From the NCBI GenBank assembly GCA_027604505.1, contig JADIIX010000009.1, forward strand, positions 151,746 to 215,745: a stretch of 64,000 nt of DNA, read 5' to 3'. The stretch comes from Gonapodya sp. JEL0774. Taxonomy: Eukaryota; Monoblepharomycota; Monoblepharidomycetes; Monoblepharidales; Gonapodyaceae. Positions 23,031 to 32,808 of the stretch are shown here, piece by piece. The stretch's first letter is position 1; the number at the start of each line of letters is the position of its first letter. Position numbers and translations under genes: made by a program. The notes beneath the pieces are model-generated. The model did not search any database. It was given only the letters and a program-made list of their open reading frames with translations, and was not told the DNA's origin.

Positions 23031-24280
23031 TTAATAGGCAGAGTGAGGGTTCAGAGCGTTGGTGTGAACCTGAGTAACGGCGCAAGGAGGACGGTATCGA
23101 TCGATCAGCCAGGCACGACGGGGAGTGCGGTGACGGATTGGGCAGGTCCTCCACAACCCCCCCCCCCCCCAAACCCAACCCACCTTTGGCTTCACTGCCA
23201 CGACCTCCTCCAACAACTTATCCAACACCTGTTGCTTATTCCTCTCGAACAATTTCTGCACCTCGACGAGTCTGGCGTCGGTCTCGCGGGTCACGGCGGA
23301 CACGGACACGTCCGAGTCGCCAGAGAAGGTGCGCTCGAAGGCGGCGAAGTCGGACGCTTTGAGGGATTTTAAGCTCTCGATCTCTTTGGTGGCTTCGGTG
23401 CGGGCGTCTTTGAGGCGTTGGATCCGGTCTGGGGGGTTTGGGGTTTGGGGGGGGGAAGGGGGGGAAAGGGGGTGGGGGTGGGAGGGTGAGAAGAGCCGAG
23501 GACGGGACCAAGGGTGAAAGGTTTGGTGCGAGGTAGGGCGGTGGGGTCAAAACCAGTCTCCGCGTCCAAGCCACCCCACGTTTTTGCGGTCCCCGTGCCC
23601 CCTGTCCCTTCCACCCTCCCCGTCCCCGTCCCCCGACCACCGACCATCGATCACAATACACGCCTGGGTTGGCGCCGTTCCGTCATTTCCCCCCGACCGC
23701 GCACCCCTGCCGCATCAGAACCCAACCCCGACCCTCAAACCACGCGCACGCGTACATTGCCTCGCCTTGGCCACAATCTTTGCAGCCTCCTTCTCCGCCT
23801 CGAGGAGGGTTTGAATGCCGGCCGAGGACTGGAGGCGCGGGAGGCGGGGCCGGGGACGGGACGAGACCGGCGTGGGGAGGGTGGAGGGGGTGATCGGGGC
23901 CCCACACGCACGGGGTCCAAGGTGAGCGGAGACCCACAAACGCGCCGCAAGAGGATGGGAAAATTGATTGTCAGAGAGGAGCCGGGGATTTGAATGGAAT
24001 TGGGTTGTAGGTTGTCGGGGTGGAGAGAGCCGGTGTTGTTGGGCGAAACATTGCGGGTTGCAGAGAGGGCGAGGGACGTGGGAGGTAGGCATTGGAGGGA
24101 ATTGAATTGGATGGATTGGAGGGGGCCGAGTGCGGTTGGCGAGGAAGAGGGGGACAGAGGGGAGCGGGAGACGCATCCAAGGGGGAAAGGAGGGGGGGCG
24201 GGGAGCGTCGAGTGCAAGAAAACAGCACTGTCAGGGGAGTGGAAAGAGGGGAAGAAACAGGTGTGGGGAAGACTGACCAT
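23031..24280 (-). CDS. VMA10: V-type proton ATPase subunit G (Vma10)
   Basis: Peripheral-stalk subunit of the vacuolar proton pump. Exon 2 starts at 23828 and gives SSAGIQTLLEAEKEAAKIVAKARQ. Exon 3 gives YRIQRLKDARTEATKEIE, then ASDFAAFERTFSGDS and DARLVEVQKLFERNKQQVLDK. The final exon gives VHTNALNPHSAY before the stop. The length of about 115 residues is normal. The start needs comment: no ATG lies in frame just before SSAGIQ, but an ATG at 24278-24280 followed directly by gtcagt would splice in phase, making exon 1 a lone start codon and a 449-bp first intron. That is the model given; another upstream ATG is possible. The introns carry long C runs. Confidence 0.85.
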
Positions 24281-24549
24281 TTTGTGGGTGTTTTGCGGGT
24301 CCTTGAGAGGTGTTGGTATGGGGGGAAACGGAATGGGAGCAATCGACCAGGTGAACCGCTGGCCTTGGCTGAGCTCCCCGGCCCATCCTCGTCTAGCCCT
24401 TCCCATCTTTTCGAACCTTGCTCCGATTTCGGCGATGATTGCCAAACGACTGTCCCGAAAACGCTTTCAGGGACGTTTCAGGGACAATCTTCTTGAGCGA
24501 GCGAGGTCGACATCTTCAGGTGTTTGGCGGACGTCGACGATGAGTCAGG

Positions 24550-24892
24550 ATACAATATATATATATCCCATCAAGCCTCCATCCTTAGAGCTACTCAATA
24601 ACTGCGTTGCCGTGATAGGAAGGGCGTGGCGTGAGAAACCCCGCTCTCGCAAAATAATGGCAGCCCCAAGGATATCATCGGCACCAAACTAGGCTAGAAA
24701 AAACTCTCCCAAATACCGCCCAGTCTAGCTTGGCCACCTGCACAAGACACCTCTCACCCAATGTGCCTCGCCGGGGCTCTTGCACAAACCACCCAGGAAG
24801 GGCGTGATTCGTGTGCAGTGGGCCACTTTGTGAAACACACACGAGTAGAGATCAAAAACAATACCAGGCTTAGTAAAGAAGAACAAGCAGAA
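24550..24892. repeat. Dispersed repeat, copy 2 (about 343 bp)
   Basis: Second copy of the element at 10874-11196, same orientation. It starts gatacaatatat and ends agcagaa. Small insertions relative to copy 1 (extra ta repeats near 24556, gattcgt near 24810, gaa near 24880) explain the extra length and break any shared frame. It ends 12 bp from the end of the weak gene candidate at 24905. Confidence 0.85.
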
Positions 24893-24904
24893 GATAGATC
24901 TGAC

Positions 24905-25528
24905 TCACCAGTGGTCTAGCAGATCCATCGCTTCGGGCACCTCCTCCTTCATCGTCCCACGTCCTTTCTTGCCACGCCCACCCAGATTCCTTGGAGATCG
25001 CCTCGACGGGGGGTTTGTCCCGAGAGACGAGACCTGTGGCAGAAAGATCAGAACGACGAGAACCACGACTTGTCGAAGTGGTAGGACCCGCGTTGCTCTT
25101 GAGTCGTAGGTTGTGTGGAGGATTCAGAAGGTGATCATGTAAAATTGAGGGCGTTGCATTGTCGACAGATCAATAGAGAATCGTAGACAAAAACAAGGAA
25201 AAGGCCCATCTGCAGCAGGTATTCTAACTTCTGGATCTGTTTGGGAGCTGCTGGATAAACCTCTCTTCAGCAGTTTGGAAGCTCTACTACCGCTGGTTTG
25301 CCGTTTGCGGAACGTTGTTCGACCACCAGTCCGCGCTCTTGATCCATGACCGCGCTTGCCTTGCTTCCCACTCCCACCACGACTTCCTCTCCCCGCACCA
25401 CCTCCCTTGTCATTCATCATTCCCATCATTCTGAGCAACCCCACCGTCACCTCCATTATCGTCATTGTGGTTGCTGTCGTCCTCCTCGCCGACGGTACCT
25501 TGCTGATACAGTGTGCGTGAAGAAGCAA
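24905..25528 (-). CDS. Hypothetical RGG/Lys-rich protein (weak candidate)
   Basis: Not recognised. Minus-strand open segments are basic and Gly-rich: GAGRGSRGGSGKQGKRGHGS, then FRKRQTSGSRASKLLKRG, and after a possible intron RNLGGRGKKGRGTMKEE with MDLLDHW and a TGA. The RGG and KR content resembles RNA-binding disordered regions. The last codons can also be read as a splice donor (ctg|gtgagt), in which case the gene would continue past the repeat. The start and exon borders are not resolved, and this may not be a real gene. Confidence 0.3.
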
Positions 25529-25896
25529 ATTAATCCGTCAATCTTTATTCGAATAGTGAAAGATCCCCCCAGATCTGACGACATTATCGATGAGAATTGA
25601 TCAAAGTACATACAAACAAAATAGAAAGTATCGTGAAGTAGTGAACTTCCATGTTGGAGAGATTGGAGGAACAGGATAATTTGTATGAGTGCTGTGGTCC
25701 GAGGGTGGGGGGGAACATCAGACGAGGATATCCATCCATCGATTGGAAGGGAGCGAGAGAGCAGCAGCACAGGTGGGAAAAGGGGAAAGAGAAGAGTCTG
25801 TGTCTGTGCGGGTCCACGTCCACGCACGTCTCAACGCTGCCCGTCCTGTCTCCTTCAGCATCTCCTGTGTTTCCCACTCCACACTCAACTCCAGCA
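25529..25896. promoter_or_regulatory. Upstream region of RPL3
   Basis: 368 bp before the RPL3 start codon. The part near the ATG is pyrimidine-rich (ctgtctcc, tttcccactcc), as in leaders of ribosomal protein mRNAs. No other gene is seen. Confidence 0.35.
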
Positions 25897-28164
25897 ATGG
25901 TGAGAGCTCTTGAAACACCCCCAACATCACCCGCACACCCCTTTCCCTTTCCCTTCCCCTTTCATCTCATCCATCCCCCTCTCCTCACTCACCCCTCCTT
26001 CCTCCCCTCTCCAGTCTCACAGGAAGTTTGAACACCCAAGGCATGGATCGTGAGTCCTTCCTACTCCCTCTTTCTTGTACCTCCCACCCCCTTCTCCCAA
26101 TACCCTCTCCTCACTCCCTCCTTCCTCCTCCGTCCCTCCCTCCTCACTCCCTCCCAGCCTCGGCTTCCTTCCCCGCAAAAGGGCCACTCGCAACCGCGGA
26201 AAGGTAAAGTCCTTCCCCAAGGACGACCCAAAGAAGCCCGTCCACTTGGTGAGTTCCTTCCCATCCCACCCCTACCACACGCGGTTGCTGCTTTGGTCTT
26301 TGGTCTGCCCACAATCGCCAATCGACATTCCAAAACTGGGAATCGGGAATCGGGGTCGGGGAATCGTCAATGAACCCATGCAACAATGGACGGACATTCC
26401 CACCGCGCAGTGTTCATCTCCCTCCGTGCTGGCCCCGTCTCACCCCTCAACCCTCTCCTCCCCCCCCCACCCCGTCCACTATCAATCACCCTAGACCGCC
26501 TTCCTCGGCTACAAGGCCGGCATGACCCACGTAGTCCGCGACTTGGACAGGCCCGGGTCCAGTGAGTAGTTGTTTGTTGTACCTTTTTGGAGTGCACCCC
26601 ATCCCATCCCATCCATCCGCACCGATACCATAATACCACACTCACCACTGAACCTGAACCCGACCCATCCACTTTTCCACTTTCCCCAACCCCCAAGAAA
26701 TGCACAAGAAGGAAGTCGTCGAAGCCGTCACGGTCATTGAAACCCCCCCCATGGTCGTCGTCGGCGTCGTCGGCTACGTCGAGACCCCGCGCGGTCTGCG
26801 CTCGCTCACCACGGTCTGGGCCCACAACCTGTCGGAAGAAGTCAAGCGCCGCTTCTACAAGAACTGGTACCGGTCCAAGAAAAAGGCCTTCACAAAGTAC
26901 GCCAAAAAGTGGACAGAGGACGGCGGAAAACCCATCGAGCAGGAGCTCGAGAGGATAAAGAAGTACGCCAATGTCGTCAGGGTGTTGGCACATACCCAGG
27001 TTAGGACCAAGAAGGTGGCCATTGGGCAGAAGAAGGTGAGTTTGGTCGGACCGAGGGGTCGGTTGGGGGGGGGAGGAAGGGGTCGTGTGGGGTCCGATGG
27101 AGTCGTGTGCGGTGGTGGTGAAGCCGTGCCAGGTCATGTGGGGGCCGTATTGGGCCGTATTGGACCGTGTGAGGCCCTCATGGGCCGTGTATCGGCCTGC
27201 TGGGGTGAGGCGGATTGTGTGATGCGTGGACGGTTTCTGCACGGAACTTTCCGTCGGGACAGTGTTTCTCTTTGTTCTCCTTGCGCTTTCGTCCTGTGGG
27301 ATGCAAACGCTGACGCTCCTCCCCACCACACTCACACTCACTTCCCCCGCACCCGCACGCCCTCCCCCCGCAGGCCCACCTCATGGAAATCCAGCTCAAC
27401 GGCGGCTCCATCTCTGACAAGGTCTCGTGGGCCCAATCCCACTTTGAGAAGGAAGTCCCCATCTCGTCCGTCTTTGAAGAAAACGAGATGATCGACGCCA
27501 TCGCCATCACCAAGGGCCACGGTTTCGAAGGCGTGACCCACCGGTGGGGCACCAAGAAGCTCCCCCGCAAGACCCACAAGGGGTTACGTAAAGTGGCCTG
27601 TATCGGCGCGTGGCACCCCAGCAGGGTCACGTACACGGTCCCCCGTGCGGGTCAGAACGGCTACCACCACCGTACCGAGATGAACAAGAAGGTGTTTAGG
27701 ATTGGAAAGGCGGACGATGTGAGGAACGCGTCCACGGAGTTTGATCTCACTGAGAAGACCATTACGCCGCTCGGAGGGTTCCCCCACTACGTGAGTTTTT
27801 TGCAGCGACCGAAAGGGGGGTGGGGGGTGGGGGGGGTAACGGCTACGATGGGTGCCTCTCCTGTACCACCTTCCTCGTCATGTTTTCTCACCTCAACCAC
27901 GACCCCCTCCCCCCTCCCCCGCTCCCCCCCTCTCACCAGGGCATTGTCAAGAACGACTGGGTTATGATCAAGGGTTCCTGCCCGGGCATCAAGAAGCGCG
28001 TCATTACGCTGCGCAAGTCGCTCCTCGTGCACACCAAGCGGTCGGCCCTGGAGCAGATCCAGCTCAAGTTTATCGACACATCGTCCAAGTTTGGACACGG
28101 GCGCTTCCAGACGGCGGATGAGAAGGCCGCGTTTATGGGCACCCTTAAGAAGGACAGGGCGTAA
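25897..28164 (+). CDS. RPL3: 60S ribosomal protein L3 (uL3)
   Basis: Core protein of the large ribosomal subunit near the peptidyl transferase centre. Exon 1 is only the start codon (25897-25899), followed by gtgaga. Exon 2 (26015-26049) gives [11 protein letters not shown]. Further exons give [65 protein letters not shown], then [48 protein letters not shown], then [12 protein letters not shown] and [18 protein letters not shown]. All uL3 hallmarks are present, including the HWGT-type loop (here HRWGT) with its conserved His. Total about 390 residues. Introns are pyrimidine-rich; that from 26050 to about 26159 consists mostly of C and T. Confidence 0.96.
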
Positions 28165-28416
28165 ATGGGGGCTTAGGGGAGCGGGGGGCGGGTGGGGTAG
28201 TGGTAAGCAGGGTTGTTGGGGAAGCGGGGGCAGGGGGTGGCTTTGTAGTTTGTTTTACGGGCAGAAATCCAATGCACATATATATAGGAAACACTTTTGG
28301 TCCCGTGTGTTGTCCGAGGAGGGCCCGTTTGCGATCAACGAACGCGGACGGACAGACCGAGTCAGACATTAAACAAAACACAACGCAACAACACGCTCCC
28401 TTATTATTCTCATTAA

Positions 28417-31352
28417 TTATTTCGATTCGAGGCCACCCGCATACAACGCCGCAAGGTTTGGACTACTTTGAGACGCTGCTACGACGATCTCCTGCACCTT
28501 GTTGGAGATTTCCGGGGCGGAGAGGAGGGAGGTGGGGAGGGAAGGGTACACGGAGGGGAAGTGCTGCAGCGGGGGAAAGCGTTGATATCACGTGTGTCGG
28601 GAAGTTGCATGTGGGGCAGGTAAAAATGAAATCGGGGGGAAGTTCCCGACGGTACCTTTGGTTCTTTGAACGCCGTGTGTGCGACGCACAGAGCGTGCAT
28701 GAGCAAGAAGCGGACCAGAAACTGTCGCAAAAAGTCGTCCTGGAAGAAACGTCGGAAGGATTTATCTACCGACAACGAAAACGGAGAGGGTATTTTCTTT
28801 CAGTAATTGCGCCGTTTGTGAGCGCATGAAGCCTTCCCCCCGGCCACTCGCTCGAGCGTGCGTTCGTGGGGCCAGAGACCCACCGACGGACGCCATCTCC
28901 TTGGCAAAAACGTCGGCGATGACCGTTTCTGCGCTTGCAAAGAGGGTAAGAAGAGTATCCCACGTTTGCGGTGATGTTTCGCGGATGTCGGAAATGAAGA
29001 AGAACGCCTTGATGGGGCAGTGGAGGAAGAGGGTGAAGAGACTGCCGGTTTGGGAGGTGTCTGGAAGTGACGATTCTCGCTCAGTTCGACGGAAGAGGAG
29101 ATGGACCGGGACGACGGAAAACAAAAGCTACCTTTGATAGAGGATGGGTTCTCCGTGGGAGACATGAGTGCGATCAGAGGTTGTCCAAACACCTTTGGGA
29201 ATTGCTACGTGGGGGAAAAATCCGATGAGTCCAATGCACCCATCAATTCACAGTTGACGACAATGCAGCTGGCGCACTTTAAAACTGGTGCTGTTGTTGC
29301 TGTCCACGACGACAAACAAGGGCTTTCGCGTGAAGGGGACAAGGTCTCCAGGGCACAAGGCGTTGGCAACCACCACCACGTCGGGGTTCTCCGTCTTGTC
29401 CCCCTTTCGGAAACTACTCGCCGTTGCAACGCCGCCACCGTAGCCTGGAAGAGCCAGCGACTTCGTTATTCGAAGAAGGAGTACGCAGCATGGTGTACTA
29501 TAACGCACCACTTTCCGCGGTCTCTGGCTTCCCTGTACGCTTCGCCCCGTCAGCTGAGAGATAGAGTAGCATTGCCGTACTCTCATTGATTTCCTTGGCA
29601 ACAGCGCACAAAGACATGTTAGTGGATGAGCCCCTCTACCTCCAAGCTCCAACAAGGTTGCCCACCTTAAAAGCAGTGGCAATGTACAACATCAACTGAC
29701 TCAACGTAGGTCGATAGAGCAAGTACTTGTGCGGATTCGCCCTCGAAACTTGTGCAACCTTGCTGTCCGCGACCTCCTCTCCACCGAGACCTCCTTCCTC
29801 CTTCCCAATGGCCCCAGATGCGTGTGATGGGGTACTGGTGAGCTGGCGACCATCATTAGCGGCGGCGTTCGAGGTTCCCGGTACCGGCGGTGGCATCCGA
29901 GAAGTTGCGGGTTCACGCTCCAATGATTGCAGCATTCGGTACATATCCAAAGTGAGCTCTGAAAACTTGATCTAATCCAGTCACGGGAGGTTGGACGCAT
30001 TTACGATTATGAGGAAAAAGGTTGTGGAATGAAGACTATAAAGAGTCTCACCTGGTTTTGGTAATTGCCCACAAGAATTGCCTCCTGAAGTTTCAATTTC
30101 GGTACTTCCTTATCTGTCCGTGGACGGTCCATTTTGAGTCGGCTGGGGACTGCAAAGGAGACACCGGAAGCGTCTGATGGTGTGAGACGCTTGTCGGTCT
30201 GAACCAAACGTAAGCGGAGGGTGAACTACAATTACCGTGAACCTCTGTCATCATGGCATGGACTCACTTCTAGGAATAGAGTTATTTCGGTGATTACCAC
30301 ATTCCATTCCGCAGCATCGTTTGGCTTGAAGGTCTTTGTGTACTCATCCACAGATTTGTTGAGATCTGACATAAGGTCTTTAATCTTATCGAAACGGTTC
30401 AGAAGAAGGCAGACGACTATGTAGCGCGCGTAGTAGCGGAGCTTCTTAATCATAAGGGCGGGGCTGTGTCCCAAGCACACATGATTGTTGTGAAGCTCCA
30501 ATTCTCAAAACAATCGCCACCCACGTTTTCAAATCAGTGACGTTCTGGAAGTAGTTGCGCAGTTGGATGGCTTCGTAGAAGACAAAGGACTCTTGAAGGT
30601 AGTTGGTTTCGCTTGTGCGAAGGTAATAGTGATAATACAGCTCTGCGGGCATCCACAGAAGTTAATCCATTGTTTTATCAAGCTTGCATAAATTGGTAAG
30701 CTCACGGGCAATTTTGGAAGCTATTTCGCCAATCTCCCAGCGCTTCAGGCCGTAGAACTCTCGATTCTCCAATGTTTGCCTGTCGTGCGGGCCGAGATAA
30801 TAACAGCACAAAATGCCAGTTATTAGCAGCATGAATAGCGTGTCATTTGTTTATAGCTGGGCAAACTTGCCTATGGGTTTGCTGAAACTTCCACAGCTTT
30901 GTGTACACCTCGAATGTTTTCTGGAAGTATGGCGACCATTGCTGAATGCCCGAGAATGAGAACTGCGGGTACCACAAGCACCTTTCGGAAGGTTGGAACA
31001 AGAAAACGTGTGCTCACCTTTTGGCCTCCCGTGGGTGGCAAGTCCCTTCAAACCGAAAGAGCAGTGTTGTGAGCCGTCACATGTACTTGGCATTCAATGC
31101 AGGCCATAGAACAAGTCAGCGATATTACCGTAGTCCTCCAAACATTTGCTGGCTTTTCTCCAAAAGATACTGGAACTCTGGTTTGATGTGATCGTATTGG
31201 GGAGTTCCGATTCATATGGTATGATTCAATCCAGATCCGCCACGCTTGCGTCGAGAACCAGTCCCACCTTCAGCGATTTGCCGTGGTGATGGTTGTACCA
31301 AGCTCTTCCCTTGCTCCTCTGAAATTACATTTTCGGCGTCCACATCCCCCAT
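28417..31352 (-). CDS. SCAI (suppressor of cancer cell invasion) homologue
   Basis: SCAI proteins are nuclear; in animals they bind the MRTF/SRF cofactor and act in DNA repair. Motifs from N to C: FQYLLEKSQQMFGGLR, DLPPTGGQK, QWSPYFQKTFEVYTKLWKF, LENREFYGLKRWEIGEIASK, LYYHYYLRTSETNYLQES, KKLRYYARYIVVCLLLNRFD, WNVVITEITLFLE, LQEAILVGNYQNQ, MYRMLQSLEREPA, NPHKYLLYRPTLSQLM, LCPGDLVPFTRKPLFVVVDS, GQPLIALMSPT, LFTLFLHCPIKAFF and FFQDDFLRQFLVRF. It is thus full length. The first exon is less certain: ATG at 31352 (MGDVDAENVISEEQGK) needs a 67-bp intron to skip an in-frame TGA. One intron (30780-30870) has a GC donor. RPB5 lies upstream on the same strand with 248 bp between them. Confidence 0.9.
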
Positions 31353-31600
31353 TATTGTGACGAGGTCGTGCAAGCCGGGGAGTTCCCAAAGCGGACAACG
31401 TTGGTCAAGTGTATGCTCTCCTCTCCAGTTCTTGTGTTTCTTGGTGAATTTCGGTGGCTTCCTGATCCAATTCAGTGGAATCCCCGTGTTTCTTTGGGGA
31501 GGGTTGTGAAGGGTTTCGGCAATGTTATCAATGAAGCCATATCTTGCATGAAATCGAAATATCAGAACAATTGTTTAATTTGAACATCACCAACCCATTT

Positions 31601-32693
31601 TTACAAGCAAATTCGGTATGTAATATAGCGACCCGCAGTTTCGGACGGTCTCACAATCTTTACAACATCGCCCCTCTTGAGCCCATAGTAACGGGCAATA
31701 GGGTCGTTGGGAACAATACGTGGCAGTTGGGTTTCTTTCAGTCGACTGAAACAGCATGTGTTGATTGAGTTCGGCGCTCCTCATGTGGGTTTCGGTATCG
31801 TAACGGTGTTCAACTCACTATCGTTGCAAAAGGGTCTGCTTCTCCTCCTTGGAGAGGACAGTATGCTGAGGCACAAGCGTGTGTTGAGTGATATTGACAA
31901 TGAGTTCCGACTCAGCGAAGGATTCAATCTCGTATTTGCCAATGAGATTTGCGAGAGCCTAACGTGGTCATGGACACAGTTTCAGTGACGAGGAAGGGGA
32001 CGGGAGAAGCAACTCGCAATAACGACCCACCCACCTTCTGAGCAGACGGGGTGATGGAAGATTGGTAGACAATAATGGCTCTCCCCACGTTTTGGGATGC
32101 CATCACCTCGAGGTATCGCTTCACCTCCTTGATGCCAACTTTCTCCTCCGAAGGGAAGAAAACCATCAAGTCAGAGTTATCAACATCATGCCTGGCCACA
32201 ATATGGAGGAGCGAGCGGCTAAAAGGGGGGAAAAAGGGCAGGTACAAACAGTGGTGGGATAGTGCAGAAGAAGGGAGACAAAGTGTTGACGAGATAAGAC
32301 AAGCACCCAGTTCAGCGCATTGCAAAGTAGCCAATCAGCAACACTACAGCATGACTCACTCGACCCTGTTCCCGTTGACCGCGTTCATCAGAACTCGAAA
32401 CTCCTCCAGCGATTTGTTAATGTCGTGTTCTTGGGCAACGTACCCCTGTCGTACCATTAGGCGTATGGTTCAGCGCACAAGAAGATAATCATGTGAGAAG
32501 CGTGCGTGCACCGGAGGGGGTGCTTACCCTGTCTCTGAGCATCTCCCAGACGGCTGGTGCGAAGACGAAGGAGAAGTGAAGGAGGGTACGGATGAGCACA
32601 GAATGTCTCGTGGAAACTGTATTCGCTTGGGTAAGACGAACTTCGGTGAATCCTGTGAAGCCTGACAGTTTCTCTCGTTTCTGGGTCGTCCAT
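31601..32693 (-). CDS. RPB5: RNA polymerase I/II/III shared subunit Rpb5 (ABC27)
   Basis: Jaw-domain subunit common to all three nuclear RNA polymerases. Exons: [17 protein letters not shown], then TVWEMLRDR, then [17 protein letters not shown], then [20 protein letters not shown] with [15 protein letters not shown], then [16 protein letters not shown] and [19 protein letters not shown], then [27 protein letters not shown] and [17 protein letters not shown]. The C-terminal module is archaeal RpoH-like and complete. The first junction (CGA A + CC GTC) and the donor gtgagt after NRVE were chosen by phase. The length of about 210 residues is normal. Confidence 0.95.
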
Positions 32694-32808
32694 GGTCGTG
32701 ATTGAACTGGGGAATAGGTGAGCGCAAAGACTGGGGACACCACGAAGCGAAGTCCGCAAAAAAGTCAAACGAGCTCCCAAAAATAAAAATTACAGATGTA
32801 CAAATACT

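Noticed and set aside
26046-26160. Pyrimidine-rich tract taken for a microsatellite or regulatory element
   Set aside because: It is the second RPL3 intron; C/T richness is shared by other introns here.
31210-31245. In-frame TGA between the first SCAI exon and FQYLLEKS, suggesting a pseudogene
   Set aside because: A 67-bp gt..ag intron removes it in phase and every other SCAI block is intact.
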